DNA of 54,134 nucleotides from the NCBI GenBank assembly GCA_030728245.1, contig JANQZX010000090.1, positions 1 through 54,134 on the forward strand. The letters are read 5' to 3'. A program made the translations under genes and the position numbers. The DNA comes from Saprospiraceae bacterium. GTDB lineage: Bacteria; Bacteroidota; Bacteroidia; Chitinophagales; Saprospiraceae. The notes below the pieces were generated by a model. That model searched no databases and was not told where the DNA came from. It saw nothing but the letters and a program-made list of their open reading frames with translations. Below are positions 1-8,190 of the stretch, piece by piece; position 1 is the first letter of the stretch; every line of letters starts with the position of its first letter.

Positions 1-638
1 AAGAGGATACTTTGCTTGTTGGCATAAACATGGTAGCCCCTGAACATCATCCGATAGCCCTTCGGGATTATCGATTACACATGAGAATGTTTCAATATTG
101 TGCTAGAACATGGCCTAATGTATCTGTAAGTTTGCATGCTGGCGAATTGTCAGAGGGACTGGTTTCACCTGAAAACCTGCATTTTCATATACAAGAAGCC
201 GTTGATATTGCAGGTGCTAAAAGAATTGGTCATGGAACGGATCTGGCCTTTGAGCAAGATGTATTTTCACTTATTGAAAGAATGAAGGCTAAAAAAACAG
301 TCATTGAAATTAATTACCTTAGTAACCGCTTCATACTAGGATCCACGCATAAGAACCATCCCCTTTATTTATATCACAAAGCAAACATCCCCATGGTGAT
401 CTGCACTGACGATGCAGGAGTATTACGGACTGACCACAATGGAGAGTTTATCCAGATAGCTCTTGATTTTCCTGAATTAACCTACACAGATTTCAAAGAA
501 TTCGCCTTTAATTCGATAAACCACAGCTTTATAAAGGGCATTGAAGTTAGGAAAAGACTTGTAGAAAAACTGAATAGGGACTTCAACCACTTTGAAGACC
601 ATTTTATAGCACAATACCAAAATATTTTTGAAAAATAA
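1..638 (+). CDS. Adenosine deaminase family protein, 3' part (5' end outside window)
   Basis: The frame is open through the left edge, so only the C-terminal ~210 residues are present; an internal TTG near base 12 is not a real start. Family motifs in order are SLHAGEL (zinc and catalytic Glu region), RIGHGTDLA, EINYLSNRFIL and ICTDDAGV (metal-binding Asp pair), which together are the signature of metal-dependent adenosine/AMP deaminases. Such enzymes hydrolyse adenosine to inosine and ammonia in purine salvage. The EIN..SN pattern resembles the ADGF/ADA2-like branch more than classical Add, but the missing N-terminus prevents a firm choice, and a secreted form cannot be excluded. It converges on the thermonuclease gene, with only 4 bases between the stops. 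Family assignment is secure; substrate is inferred. Confidence 0.88.
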   Translation, partial: EDTLLVGINMVAPEHHPIALRDYRLHMRMFQYCARTWPNVSVSLHAGELSEGLVSPENLHFHIQEAVDIAGAKRIGHGTDLAFEQDVFSLIERMKAKKTVIEINYLSNRFILGSTHKNHPLYLYHKANIPMVICTDDAGVLRTDHNGEFIQIALDFPELTYTDFKEFAFNSINHSFIKGIEVRKRLVEKLNRDFNHFEDHFIAQYQNIFEK

Positions 639-642
639 GAAT

Positions 643-1149
643 CTATTTACGCCTGAATTCCCATGGTGCCACAGGATATGGATCTCTCCAAAGTCCGACT
701 CTCATCGATTTAGCTGAAGCCTGCGCTTTTTTCAATACTGCACTTTTTGAATATTTTTCATATTGCCAGGCCATGCCATTTTTTACCATTTCCAGATTGA
801 CATTTGTACCATTTCGCAAATAAATAAAGCCCAAGGTACGACCGTATCGGTCTGTACCTAATTTTTCCAGCTTAACTTCTTTTCCAAAAATAAGGTCAGA
901 AAGGAAAGTACGGGAAACTGTTCCAAAAGCTTGCTTCCTTTCAGGCGCATCGATTTCAGATAAACGGACCGTTATTTCTTCTTTTGCTGCTGTTAATAAA
1001 ACGACAGTATCTCCGTCCTTGACACCAACAACTCGCAAAAATTCATTACTTTGTGAAGAGAACCAACTTTGTGTTAAAAAGGCAAGAAACAAAATAAGTG
1101 AAACAAATAAGTACTTCGTTTTTGAATTAATTAGACTAAATTTCATCAT
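643..1149 (-). CDS. Thermonuclease (SNase-like) family protein, exported
   Basis: About 168 residues from the chosen ATG. A hydrophobic segment at residues ~12-29 looks like a signal peptide or membrane anchor. The rest is a staphylococcal-nuclease fold: VKDGDTVVL (~44-52), RLSEIDAPE with the catalytic Arg and Glu (~62-70), DRYGRTLG with the second catalytic Arg (~104), and the terminal GLWRDPYPVAPWEFR block. It should be a Ca2+-dependent, sugar-nonspecific nuclease acting in the periplasm or outside the cell. The frame is open further upstream to 1224, but a TAnnTTTG element on this strand (1194-1201) lies downstream of that point, so the ATG at 1149 (or the next one at 1146) is preferred. 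It is divergent from the PorP/SprF gene, whose ATG lies only 16 bp away. Confidence 0.9.
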   Translation of the reverse strand: MMKFSLINSKTKYLFVSLILFLAFLTQSWFSSQSNEFLRVVGVKDGDTVVLLTAAKEEITVRLSEIDAPERKQAFGTVSRTFLSDLIFGKEVKLEKLGTDRYGRTLGFIYLRNGTNVNLEMVKNGMAWQYEKYSKSAVLKKAQASAKSMRVGLWRDPYPVAPWEFRRK

Positions 1150-1165
1150 TTTTGAATAATAATTT

Positions 1166-2350
1166 ATGAAAATGAAAATTATAAATAAAAGGACAAAATT
1201 AAAGGTATTTTTAATCACCTGCACATTTTTATGCGTCGTTTTTAATGTTATTTCTCAGGATAGACTTTATTCAAATTTTTTGGGAAATGAAGCTGCCTTC
1301 AATCCTTCCCTTTCTGGCTTCCGTGGAGCCTTTTCTTTGTCAGGTAGGTTTGTATCTCAGTGGCAATCGCCACAGCTAAATGCTTATAGAACAGGGTTGT
1401 TCAAAATGGAAGAAAGTCTCCCATGCTCCATATTCGACTATGATGTACATGCAGAATACAATGAAGAGGGTTCAGGTATTTATAAAACCATGCGTTTGGG
1501 CGGAAATATTGCGGGAACTGCTCCATTTGAAACTGGAAAAAGTACCGTTCATAATATACGCTTTGGTATAGGTCTCGCCTGGCAGTTTAATGCTATAAAC
1601 TTTAATCAATTGGTTTTTTCTGATCAACTTGACCCCAAATATGGCGCATTTGATGCTTTTGGAAACCTGAACCAAAGCTCTTTTATCGCCCCACTAAACA
1701 ATAGAACTAAATTGTTTTTCACCCCTGCCGTAGGATTCAGCCATCGAATTTTATTTAATAGTGAAAATAAAAAATCATCTACCGTTTTATGGGGACTAGC
1801 CATGCATCATTTAATTGGACTGAGCAATGATAAAAACTGGGGGCAATCAGAATCCATTCTTCAGCTGGAAACTTCACTGCCCTATCGGCTTCATGGATTT
1901 GTCCAATTTGAATTTATCCCTTATTATCATTTGGGTCATTTTGTCAGTGTAAAACCACACCTGTCGTTCGAAATGCAGAGTAATCTTCACTATTGGAATG
2001 TAGGCTCTCATTTTTCGTTGAACAGAAATTTTACAATTGGCTCTTTCGTACAACAAATTTATAATTTTGAACAAAATAATGATACACAGTGGATTTCCTT
2101 ACAATTAGGATTTGGTCACAATGTACTTAAAGATAAAAAAATAGATTTGGGTTTCACCTATAATATACCTCTCACTGGTCTAAGAAATAATATTGGACCC
2201 TTTCTTGAGGCTAACCTGGCTTTTCACTTCAGCAAAAGTCCCGGTTGTGGTATCCTGGGTAAAGACAATGCCATGGCTTATCCCGGTGTTCAATGTCCCA
2301 GTTCATCTTTTAGTCGGGGGCGACGGAAATTATATGAAAATATATGGTAA
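1166..2350 (+). CDS. Type IX secretion system membrane protein, PorP/SprF family
   Basis: 394 residues. A signal peptide ends near residue 30 (..FNVISQ), followed by the family hallmark SNFLGNEAAFNPSLSGF (~36-52), where the NPxxxG motif follows the first strand. The rest is rich in alternating aromatic/polar segments and Gly, as in an outer-membrane beta-barrel. Members of this family (for example SprF for the adhesin SprB of Flavobacterium johnsoniae) are encoded beside, and needed for export or attachment of, cargo carrying a type B C-terminal domain. That is the arrangement here: the stop overlaps the start of the giant PKD protein by 7 bp. The last ~30 residues (from SPGCGILG) are Cys- and Arg-containing and may lie beyond the barrel. 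Family is confident; the specific cargo partnership is inferred from position. Confidence 0.88.
   Translation: MKMKIINKRTKLKVFLITCTFLCVVFNVISQDRLYSNFLGNEAAFNPSLSGFRGAFSLSGRFVSQWQSPQLNAYRTGLFKMEESLPCSIFDYDVHAEYNEEGSGIYKTMRLGGNIAGTAPFETGKSTVHNIRFGIGLAWQFNAINFNQLVFSDQLDPKYGAFDAFGNLNQSSFIAPLNNRTKLFFTPAVGFSHRILFNSENKKSSTVLWGLAMHHLIGLSNDKNWGQSESILQLETSLPYRLHGFVQFEFIPYYHLGHFVSVKPHLSFEMQSNLHYWNVGSHFSLNRNFTIGSFVQQIYNFEQNNDTQWISLQLGFGHNVLKDKKIDLGFTYNIPLTGLRNNIGPFLEANLAFHFSKSPGCGILGKDNAMAYPGVQCPSSSFSRGRRKLYENIW
1194..1201 (-). promoter_or_regulatory. Putative -7 promoter element of the thermonuclease gene
   Basis: On the minus strand the bases read TAATTTTG, an exact match to the Bacteroidota -7 consensus TAnnTTTG. 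It is about 45 bases upstream of the chosen nuclease start. It lies inside the signal-peptide coding part of the divergent PorP/SprF gene. No clear TTG is seen at the -33 position, so this rests on the -7 match and its position. Confidence 0.4.
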
Positions 2351-5300
2351 ATATGAAATTATTGACATACTATAAATATATACTTATATGTATTATACTT
2401 AATGTTAACATATTAAGTTTGAATGCCCAGACTGCACTATGTAATGACAATGATTGTGGAGATGTATTTGCTACCTATAGTCCGATTGGTTCCAATGTGT
2501 TTTGTGAAGGTGCAACGGTCATTTTACAAAATAGAAGTTCTACTAAGGATTTTGAGGTTTTTTATATCGATTGGGGCGATGGTAAAAAAGATACAGTGCG
2601 AAATTATGACGACATAAAACACGTTTATACCTACTCATCACCATTTAAACGTTGTGAATCAAACGCTAAATTCAACCAAATCATCAGCTATATTGGTGAG
2701 AAAAAATGTGGTACCAAAAAGAGTTGCAATACAGCAACCACCGTTGTTAGTGTCAAATTAAATCCTGAAGCAAATATTGATATTCAAAGCGAATATTGCC
2801 TGGGGAAAACTATAAATTTCAAAGAAAATGGCTGCCATGGAGAAACCTTTTTATGGGAATTTGGGGACGGAAAAACGAGTACGGATAGGAATCCTACCCA
2901 TTCATACGCAAGTACTGGCTTTTACAACGTAAAACTTACCGCTTTTAATGAATGTGGCTCTAATACGACTACAAAATCTATCCGCGTAGTTGATTTTCCC
3001 AAGGCGGGATTTACTATAAATCCGGCGAAAGGACTTTGTGGCCCAGGCGTTATTCAACTAAAGATGAATGATGATTTATGGGGAAGAGGAAGTTGGGAAA
3101 TCGTGCCAAAAGACACCTTTTCCTGGAAATTTTTAGATACAACATATACCTTGTCGTCCAAAGATTTAAATATCAGCGCCAGAAAAACAGGAGATTTTAC
3201 AATTACCCATACCTCACAAAATGTTTGTGGCGTGGATAAAAATATTATGAAATACAAGGTTTTTAATCCGCCATCGTATCAAATAGACACCCCAAATATT
3301 TTTTGTGAAAAAGCAGTGATTACCGAAAAAGATTTAAAATTCACCTCCAGTGGTGACATCAAATCAATATTCTGGACCTTCGAGGGTGCTGATAGAACCG
3401 TAGATTCTTCTGAAAGTTTCAAAGCACTGACGTTTACCCAATCAGGTACAGTTACCATGAAAATTGAGTCGGAAGTTTGTAGTACACTTATGCATCGGAT
3501 ACCCATTACCGTTATTCAAAACCCAAGTATAAACCTGAGTGAAAATCCAAATCAATTTTGTGAAGGTGGTGACACTTTGATGCTCAAAGCAAGTCCTTTA
3601 GGAGGACGTTGGAAGGGGCAGGGCATCATTAATCCAATAAATGGAACCTTTTACCCTAAGGATTCGCCAGAAAACACCTCCATTACGTTGACATACCAAA
3701 TAGGAAACGGAGGCTGCAGTGCTTCTGATTCATTTAAAATAGCCATTATCGCTAGTCCTGCCATTTCATTAGGTGTTGATTCTTTTTGCTTAGGCGGTGC
3801 TCCAAAATTATTACTTGGTCAGCCGGGCGGAGGAGTATATTCTGGTATTGGAGTAGATTCCGTAAGTGGGCTTTTTTCACCTGGATTGAGCGGTCCAGGC
3901 CGATTTAATGTTTCCTATACCATAGATAAATTAAACGGATGTCGCATTACTGCAAGAGAAGTCATTCTGGTAGATAAACCTCCTGTTCTGACCTTAGCAG
4001 ATAGTCTCTTGTTTTGTAATAGCAATAAAGTTTCAAACTTATTGGTAGAAACAGATGCACAAGTAGATTCGACGAATGGAATATTTACCTGGACAGGAAC
4101 TGGAGTCAATTCATCGGAAGGCACCTTAAATACTACATTGCTTCCGCAAAATGATATATCAATATTATATGTTCAATATAACCGCTACGGTTGCTCTGTC
4201 AGGGATAGTATTTTTGCCAAATCAACCAACACTCCCCCTCTTACGCTCTCAAAAGATACGACGCTTTGTATTGATGCCATGTCATTCCAACTTACCTCAA
4301 ATATTCCAGGAGGCAGCTGGAAAGGAAAAGGGGTAGATGCTCAAAAAGGATTAGTAGATTTATCTGTTCCAAGTTCGGGGAAACACAATTACCAATATAT
4401 TTTCAGACCTGAAACCTCTTGTTTTCAAGAGGGAAATGTTACTATTGACATACTCAATCCAGGATTAACTATTTCGGCTGGAGATCGTTTGGAAATTTGT
4501 CCCGATGCCTCCCCATTTTTACTAACGGGAGGATTTCCCTCTGGAGGTTCCTGGACTGGACCGGGTTTATCGGGTACCGACGCAGCTATAGTCAATACAT
4601 CCATTTTACTACCGGGTGAAAATAAATTTGTTTACTGCTTGAGTGATCCAAATTTTAATGCTTGTAAAGCCTGTGCGACAAAGATCATTTATTTAAATAC
4701 TGCGCCAACTGCAGATTTTATATTGCCCAATAATATTTGCTTAAATACGGCATTTAGCCCGCAAAATAAAAGTGTGGGTGGAAATGAATTTCATTGGATA
4801 ACAGAAGAAAATCAAAACAGCGATAAGAAAAATCCAAGCTTCCTTTTCAAAGAACCAGGTCTTAAAAACCTCAAGTTAGAGGTGAAAAACGATAAAAACT
4901 GTCGAACCAATAAGGAATTAAGCTTTAATGTTTCAACGCCAGCCAACATCAATATTACTCTTTCAGACGATGAATCGTGCGCTCCTTACACCGTTTCAAT
5001 AAATAAAATATCCTCAGGTGATAATTTATCCATCACATGGATTAATGGCAGAGATACTATTGTAAGTGCCGAGCCCCCAATATGGAAACTTGAAGGTACG
5101 GGAAAAGATACGACCTATAAAATCGAGGCCATTGCTAAAAACAGTTGCGCTGAGATAAAAGATGTGAAGGAAATTATAATCCACCCCTTTCCGAAAGCTA
5201 TTTTTGGCACCTTTCCATTGGAAGGTTGTTCCCCACTGTCCGTTAAGATGGCCAATGTGAGTGAAGGAGGACCATTACAATATATTTGGGATTATGGTAA

Positions 5301-7227
5301 TGGAAATCTAAGCTATGATTCATTAGCGGAAGAACAGTTATACTATCTTGATGGAACGGATTACAAAGATTATAAGGTTACCTTAAGGACAGAAAATGCT
5401 TGTGGAAAAGATAGTTTGGAAAAAATAATATCGGTTTATAAAAGGGATACAGAAGCCTTTTTTGAACTTGAATCATTGAAAGGATGTCCCCCTTTTCAAC
5501 TTGCTGCCAAAAGTTTTTCATCCTCTGGTGCTACGCTCAACTGGCAATTGACATCGCCTGACGGAAAAATTATATCAGGAAATCAAAACACTTTTAACCC
5601 AATCCTAACCACTTCTGGTGAATATAATTTACTTTTAGGTGCTACTAAATGTGGCACAGACACCTTACAAACGAAGATAAACGTTTGGCCTGCACCCATA
5701 ATTACACCTATAAATAAAGACAATTATTGTCTTAATGAGAGTATACCCAGCTTATTCTCCATAAATGACATGAGTAATGTATCCAATATTTTGTGGCACC
5801 ACGGTGATGGAACTACTTCGAATAATATAAATGCGCAGCATAACTACAAGTTACCGGGCACCTATTTAAGTAAATTAACGGCTACATCAGCCATCAATGC
5901 TTGTAAAACAACGATAGACAAAATCATCAACATTCATCCCCTACCCGATGTAACTTTTATGCCAGATAAAATGGCTGGATGTCCACCTTTATCGGTTCAG
6001 TTTAAACATCAAGTGGAAACAGGCACTACTTATCAATGGCATTTTGAAGATTTACCCTCACTGATTGAACTCCAACCAAGTTATGTTTTTAATAAAAGTG
6101 GTCCAGCAAAAGTAAAACTGTCGGCTACCAATAGATTTGGTTGTAAGGAAGAGGGGCCACCCATTGAAATTTCTGTTTATCCCAAGCCAACGGCTAATTT
6201 CACCCTACCAAAGGATGAGGTTTGTGAATTTGAAATGATAGAAGGACTCAAAAATAAATCACTTGGTTCTATCCAATTTGAGTGGAAATGGCAGGACGAT
6301 ATTTACACAGTCGTTGAACCCCATCTCTTTGCTGACAAGAAAAAGGGTGAAAACGATCTTATCTTATTGGCAAAAAATAATTTTGGCTGTAGAGACTCAC
6401 TCATTAGAAAAATTAAAGTCAATACGCAGTCATTTGCAGATTTTGATATTATTTCGCCTATGATTTGCTTAGGAAAAACACCTTTGATTACCAATAAAAG
6501 CAATAACGCCAATCAGTTTCAATGGTTTTTAAATTCAACGTTGGTAAGCGAGCAGGCAAATCCAACGATAAACATATCTCGTATTGGTGATTTTTCCATA
6601 ACGTTAGTAACCTCTCAGAATGATAAATGCAAGGATACGTTAACACTGATTAAAAATATTACCGTCCTACCTACACCTGAAGCTGAATTTGATTACCGGA
6701 CAGATTTTATTGAACGGACTATTGGAGAGGTACAATTCACTAATAAATCTAATTTTTCAACCCGTTACTTTTGGAATTTTGGCGATGGCATTACCTCGGA
6801 CGCATTATCTCCCATTCATGAGTACAGTATAAACAGAGAGATTGAAGTAAAATTAATTGCTTATGCAGACTATTTAAATGGGTTTTATTGTTCAGACACC
6901 ATTACAAAATCTATTGAACCAGAATGGATTACCACCTTTCATGCACCCAACGCTTTAGTACCATCGGCAAACAATCCAGAGATTCAAGTATTTAAGCCGG
7001 TGGGCATAGGCCTTATTGCTTATGAAATACAGATATATAGTCCCTGGGGGGAAAGAGTTTGGTATTCTAACAAATTAAACCTTGATGCACCCGCAGAGAG
7101 TTGGAATGGAAGTAAGAATAATATTGGTCCAATTCTTCCCCAGGGAGCTTATATTTGGCAGGCGGTGGTAACCTTTGTTAATGGCAAAAAGGAAATTTTT
7201 ACGGGTTCTGTTAGTATTTTGAGATAA
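2344..7227 (+). CDS. Giant PKD-repeat surface protein with gliding-motility (type B) sorting domain
   Basis: 1627 residues from the ATG overlapping the PorP/SprF stop; an ATG three codons later (2353) is an equally good start. A signal peptide ends at ..LSLNAQ. PKD-like domains with WxFGDGxT cores are seen near residues 170, 1149 and 1474, with degenerate ones (WDYGNGN ~979, WHFED ~1228). Between ~419 and ~800 there are five tandem modules of 75-84 residues, each opening with a GGxWxGxGV-like motif. The last ~98 residues (NALVPSANNPE...IYSPWGERVW...W.G......PQGAYIW) are the CHU_C/type B sorting domain used by the type IX system. The protein is probably a filamentous adhesin or matrix component on the cell surface. 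The N-terminal ~420 residues are collinear with the type A protein at 13108-16518. Ligand unknown. Confidence 0.9.
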   Translation: MVNMKLLTYYKYILICIILNVNILSLNAQTALCNDNDCGDVFATYSPIGSNVFCEGATVILQNRSSTKDFEVFYIDWGDGKKDTVRNYDDIKHVYTYSSPFKRCESNAKFNQIISYIGEKKCGTKKSCNTATTVVSVKLNPEANIDIQSEYCLGKTINFKENGCHGETFLWEFGDGKTSTDRNPTHSYASTGFYNVKLTAFNECGSNTTTKSIRVVDFPKAGFTINPAKGLCGPGVIQLKMNDDLWGRGSWEIVPKDTFSWKFLDTTYTLSSKDLNISARKTGDFTITHTSQNVCGVDKNIMKYKVFNPPSYQIDTPNIFCEKAVITEKDLKFTSSGDIKSIFWTFEGADRTVDSSESFKALTFTQSGTVTMKIESEVCSTLMHRIPITVIQNPSINLSENPNQFCEGGDTLMLKASPLGGRWKGQGIINPINGTFYPKDSPENTSITLTYQIGNGGCSASDSFKIAIIASPAISLGVDSFCLGGAPKLLLGQPGGGVYSGIGVDSVSGLFSPGLSGPGRFNVSYTIDKLNGCRITAREVILVDKPPVLTLADSLLFCNSNKVSNLLVETDAQVDSTNGIFTWTGTGVNSSEGTLNTTLLPQNDISILYVQYNRYGCSVRDSIFAKSTNTPPLTLSKDTTLCIDAMSFQLTSNIPGGSWKGKGVDAQKGLVDLSVPSSGKHNYQYIFRPETSCFQEGNVTIDILNPGLTISAGDRLEICPDASPFLLTGGFPSGGSWTGPGLSGTDAAIVNTSILLPGENKFVYCLSDPNFNACKACATKIIYLNTAPTADFILPNNICLNTAFSPQNKSVGGNEFHWITEENQNSDKKNPSFLFKEPGLKNLKLEVKNDKNCRTNKELSFNVSTPANINITLSDDESCAPYTVSINKISSGDNLSITWINGRDTIVSAEPPIWKLEGTGKDTTYKIEAIAKNSCAEIKDVKEIIIHPFPKAIFGTFPLEGCSPLSVKMANVSEGGPLQYIWDYGNGNLSYDSLAEEQLYYLDGTDYKDYKVTLRTENACGKDSLEKIISVYKRDTEAFFELESLKGCPPFQLAAKSFSSSGATLNWQLTSPDGKIISGNQNTFNPILTTSGEYNLLLGATKCGTDTLQTKINVWPAPIITPINKDNYCLNESIPSLFSINDMSNVSNILWHHGDGTTSNNINAQHNYKLPGTYLSKLTATSAINACKTTIDKIINIHPLPDVTFMPDKMAGCPPLSVQFKHQVETGTTYQWHFEDLPSLIELQPSYVFNKSGPAKVKLSATNRFGCKEEGPPIEISVYPKPTANFTLPKDEVCEFEMIEGLKNKSLGSIQFEWKWQDDIYTVVEPHLFADKKKGENDLILLAKNNFGCRDSLIRKIKVNTQSFADFDIISPMICLGKTPLITNKSNNANQFQWFLNSTLVSEQANPTINISRIGDFSITLVTSQNDKCKDTLTLIKNITVLPTPEAEFDYRTDFIERTIGEVQFTNKSNFSTRYFWNFGDGITSDALSPIHEYSINREIEVKLIAYADYLNGFYCSDTITKSIEPEWITTFHAPNALVPSANNPEIQVFKPVGIGLIAYEIQIYSPWGERVWYSNKLNLDAPAESWNGSKNNIGPILPQGAYIWQAVVTFVNGKKEIFTGSVSILR

Positions 7228-7284
7228 TTATTTGATAGTAAAGAAAAAATAATGAAAAAAAAATTTATTGTAACGGGAAAATCG

Positions 7285-7292
7285 TATTTTTG
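7285..7292 (+). promoter_or_regulatory. Putative -7 promoter element before the PKD lipoprotein gene
   Basis: TATTTTTG matches TAnnTTTG exactly and lies ~47 bases upstream of the ATG at 7339, in the 111-bp gap after the giant PKD gene. A TTG at 7268-7270 is only 14 bp upstream, closer than the usual ~19 bp, so the -33 part is doubtful. If real, genes from 7339 onward can be expressed separately from porP/sprF and the PKD gene. Confidence 0.4.
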
Positions 7293-7338
7293 ACCACAGT
7301 TATAAGCAGTTTAAATTACTGATTATTAATATATTAAA

Positions 7339-8190
7339 ATGAGTACCCCCCTTAAATTAATTTTATTGATCTTTGTTCTGGCATTGAATATAATTCTATT
7401 TAATGCTTGTGAGACCAAAGAAAGAGTGTCATCAACGAAAACACCGCAACAAAATGAGCTAAATATAACGGTTCCCTCCTTTGCAATGCTTGAAATTGTT
7501 GGATCGGAGAATGAGGTTGTGCCATCAAAATCTGACGTAGAATTAGCCAAACCAGAAGTCATTGACGAAAACATTATACCCATTCAGAATACAAACGACC
7601 TGGTGTTTAAAGGCGGTGAAGCCCCTGTTTCTGCAGATAAAATGGGAAATGGGTTTTCCATTTTGGTTTCATCCTCTAGGTTAGAGGTCGGTGAACCTAT
7701 AACTTTTTATGTTAACACTAAATCAGCTTTAATCTGGCAGTTGGGAGATGGAACTACAAATACCGGCAAAAAAATATCACATGTTTTCCAAAAGCCCGGG
7801 CAGTATAAAATTGAGGCATACAATGCGGACAAAACCCAACGCAATCGAATTGAAATTTTGGTTCTTTGCTCTTCAGAGTATGTTTTAAATAAAATAATTA
7901 GTATTCAAAAGGCAGCTTATTCAGATGATGAAAAATGGCTGCTTAAAAGTATAGATGAATTTAAAAAATTATTTAGACCTAACTCGATGCTCATCGAGTT
8001 AAATCAAGCCAGTCAGGGAAAAAGCAACAGAAAATTCGCTACTATTGATTCGTTCATCGATTATTTTTTAGTAAAAACAGAGCAAAATAAAGAAAAAGGT
8101 TATATGGACTTATCCGTAATAAACGGCGTAAGACAAATGGAAACAGCGGCTGAAAGTTCATTATTGTCAAAGATTACCTTATATGAATAG
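7339..8190 (+). CDS. PKD-domain lipoprotein, function unknown
   Basis: 283 residues. The N-terminus is a lipoprotein signal with lipobox LFNAC (lipidated Cys24). A linker follows, then one PKD-like domain at ~105-175, with WQLGDGTTNTGKKISHVF followed by PGQYKIEAYN, as in PKD strands D-G. The C-terminal ~105 residues are mixed-charge and helical-looking (..DDEKWLLKSIDEFKKLF..) and match nothing I recognise. As a lipoprotein it should sit on the inner leaflet of the outer membrane or on the surface. Its stop overlaps the next gene's start by 8 bp, so translation is probably coupled. It is likely an accessory subunit of the surface system encoded by the preceding genes; this is inferred from position and the shared PKD fold only. 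Confidence 0.8.
   Translation: MSTPLKLILLIFVLALNIILFNACETKERVSSTKTPQQNELNITVPSFAMLEIVGSENEVVPSKSDVELAKPEVIDENIIPIQNTNDLVFKGGEAPVSADKMGNGFSILVSSSRLEVGEPITFYVNTKSALIWQLGDGTTNTGKKISHVFQKPGQYKIEAYNADKTQRNRIEILVLCSSEYVLNKIISIQKAAYSDDEKWLLKSIDEFKKLFRPNSMLIELNQASQGKSNRKFATIDSFIDYFLVKTEQNKEKGYMDLSVINGVRQMETAAESSLLSKITLYE

Noticed and set aside
1150-1224. Upstream extension of the thermonuclease by 25 residues
   Set aside because: It would begin upstream of the only good promoter element, overlap the PorP/SprF coding start and add a second hydrophobic helix before the normal signal segment.
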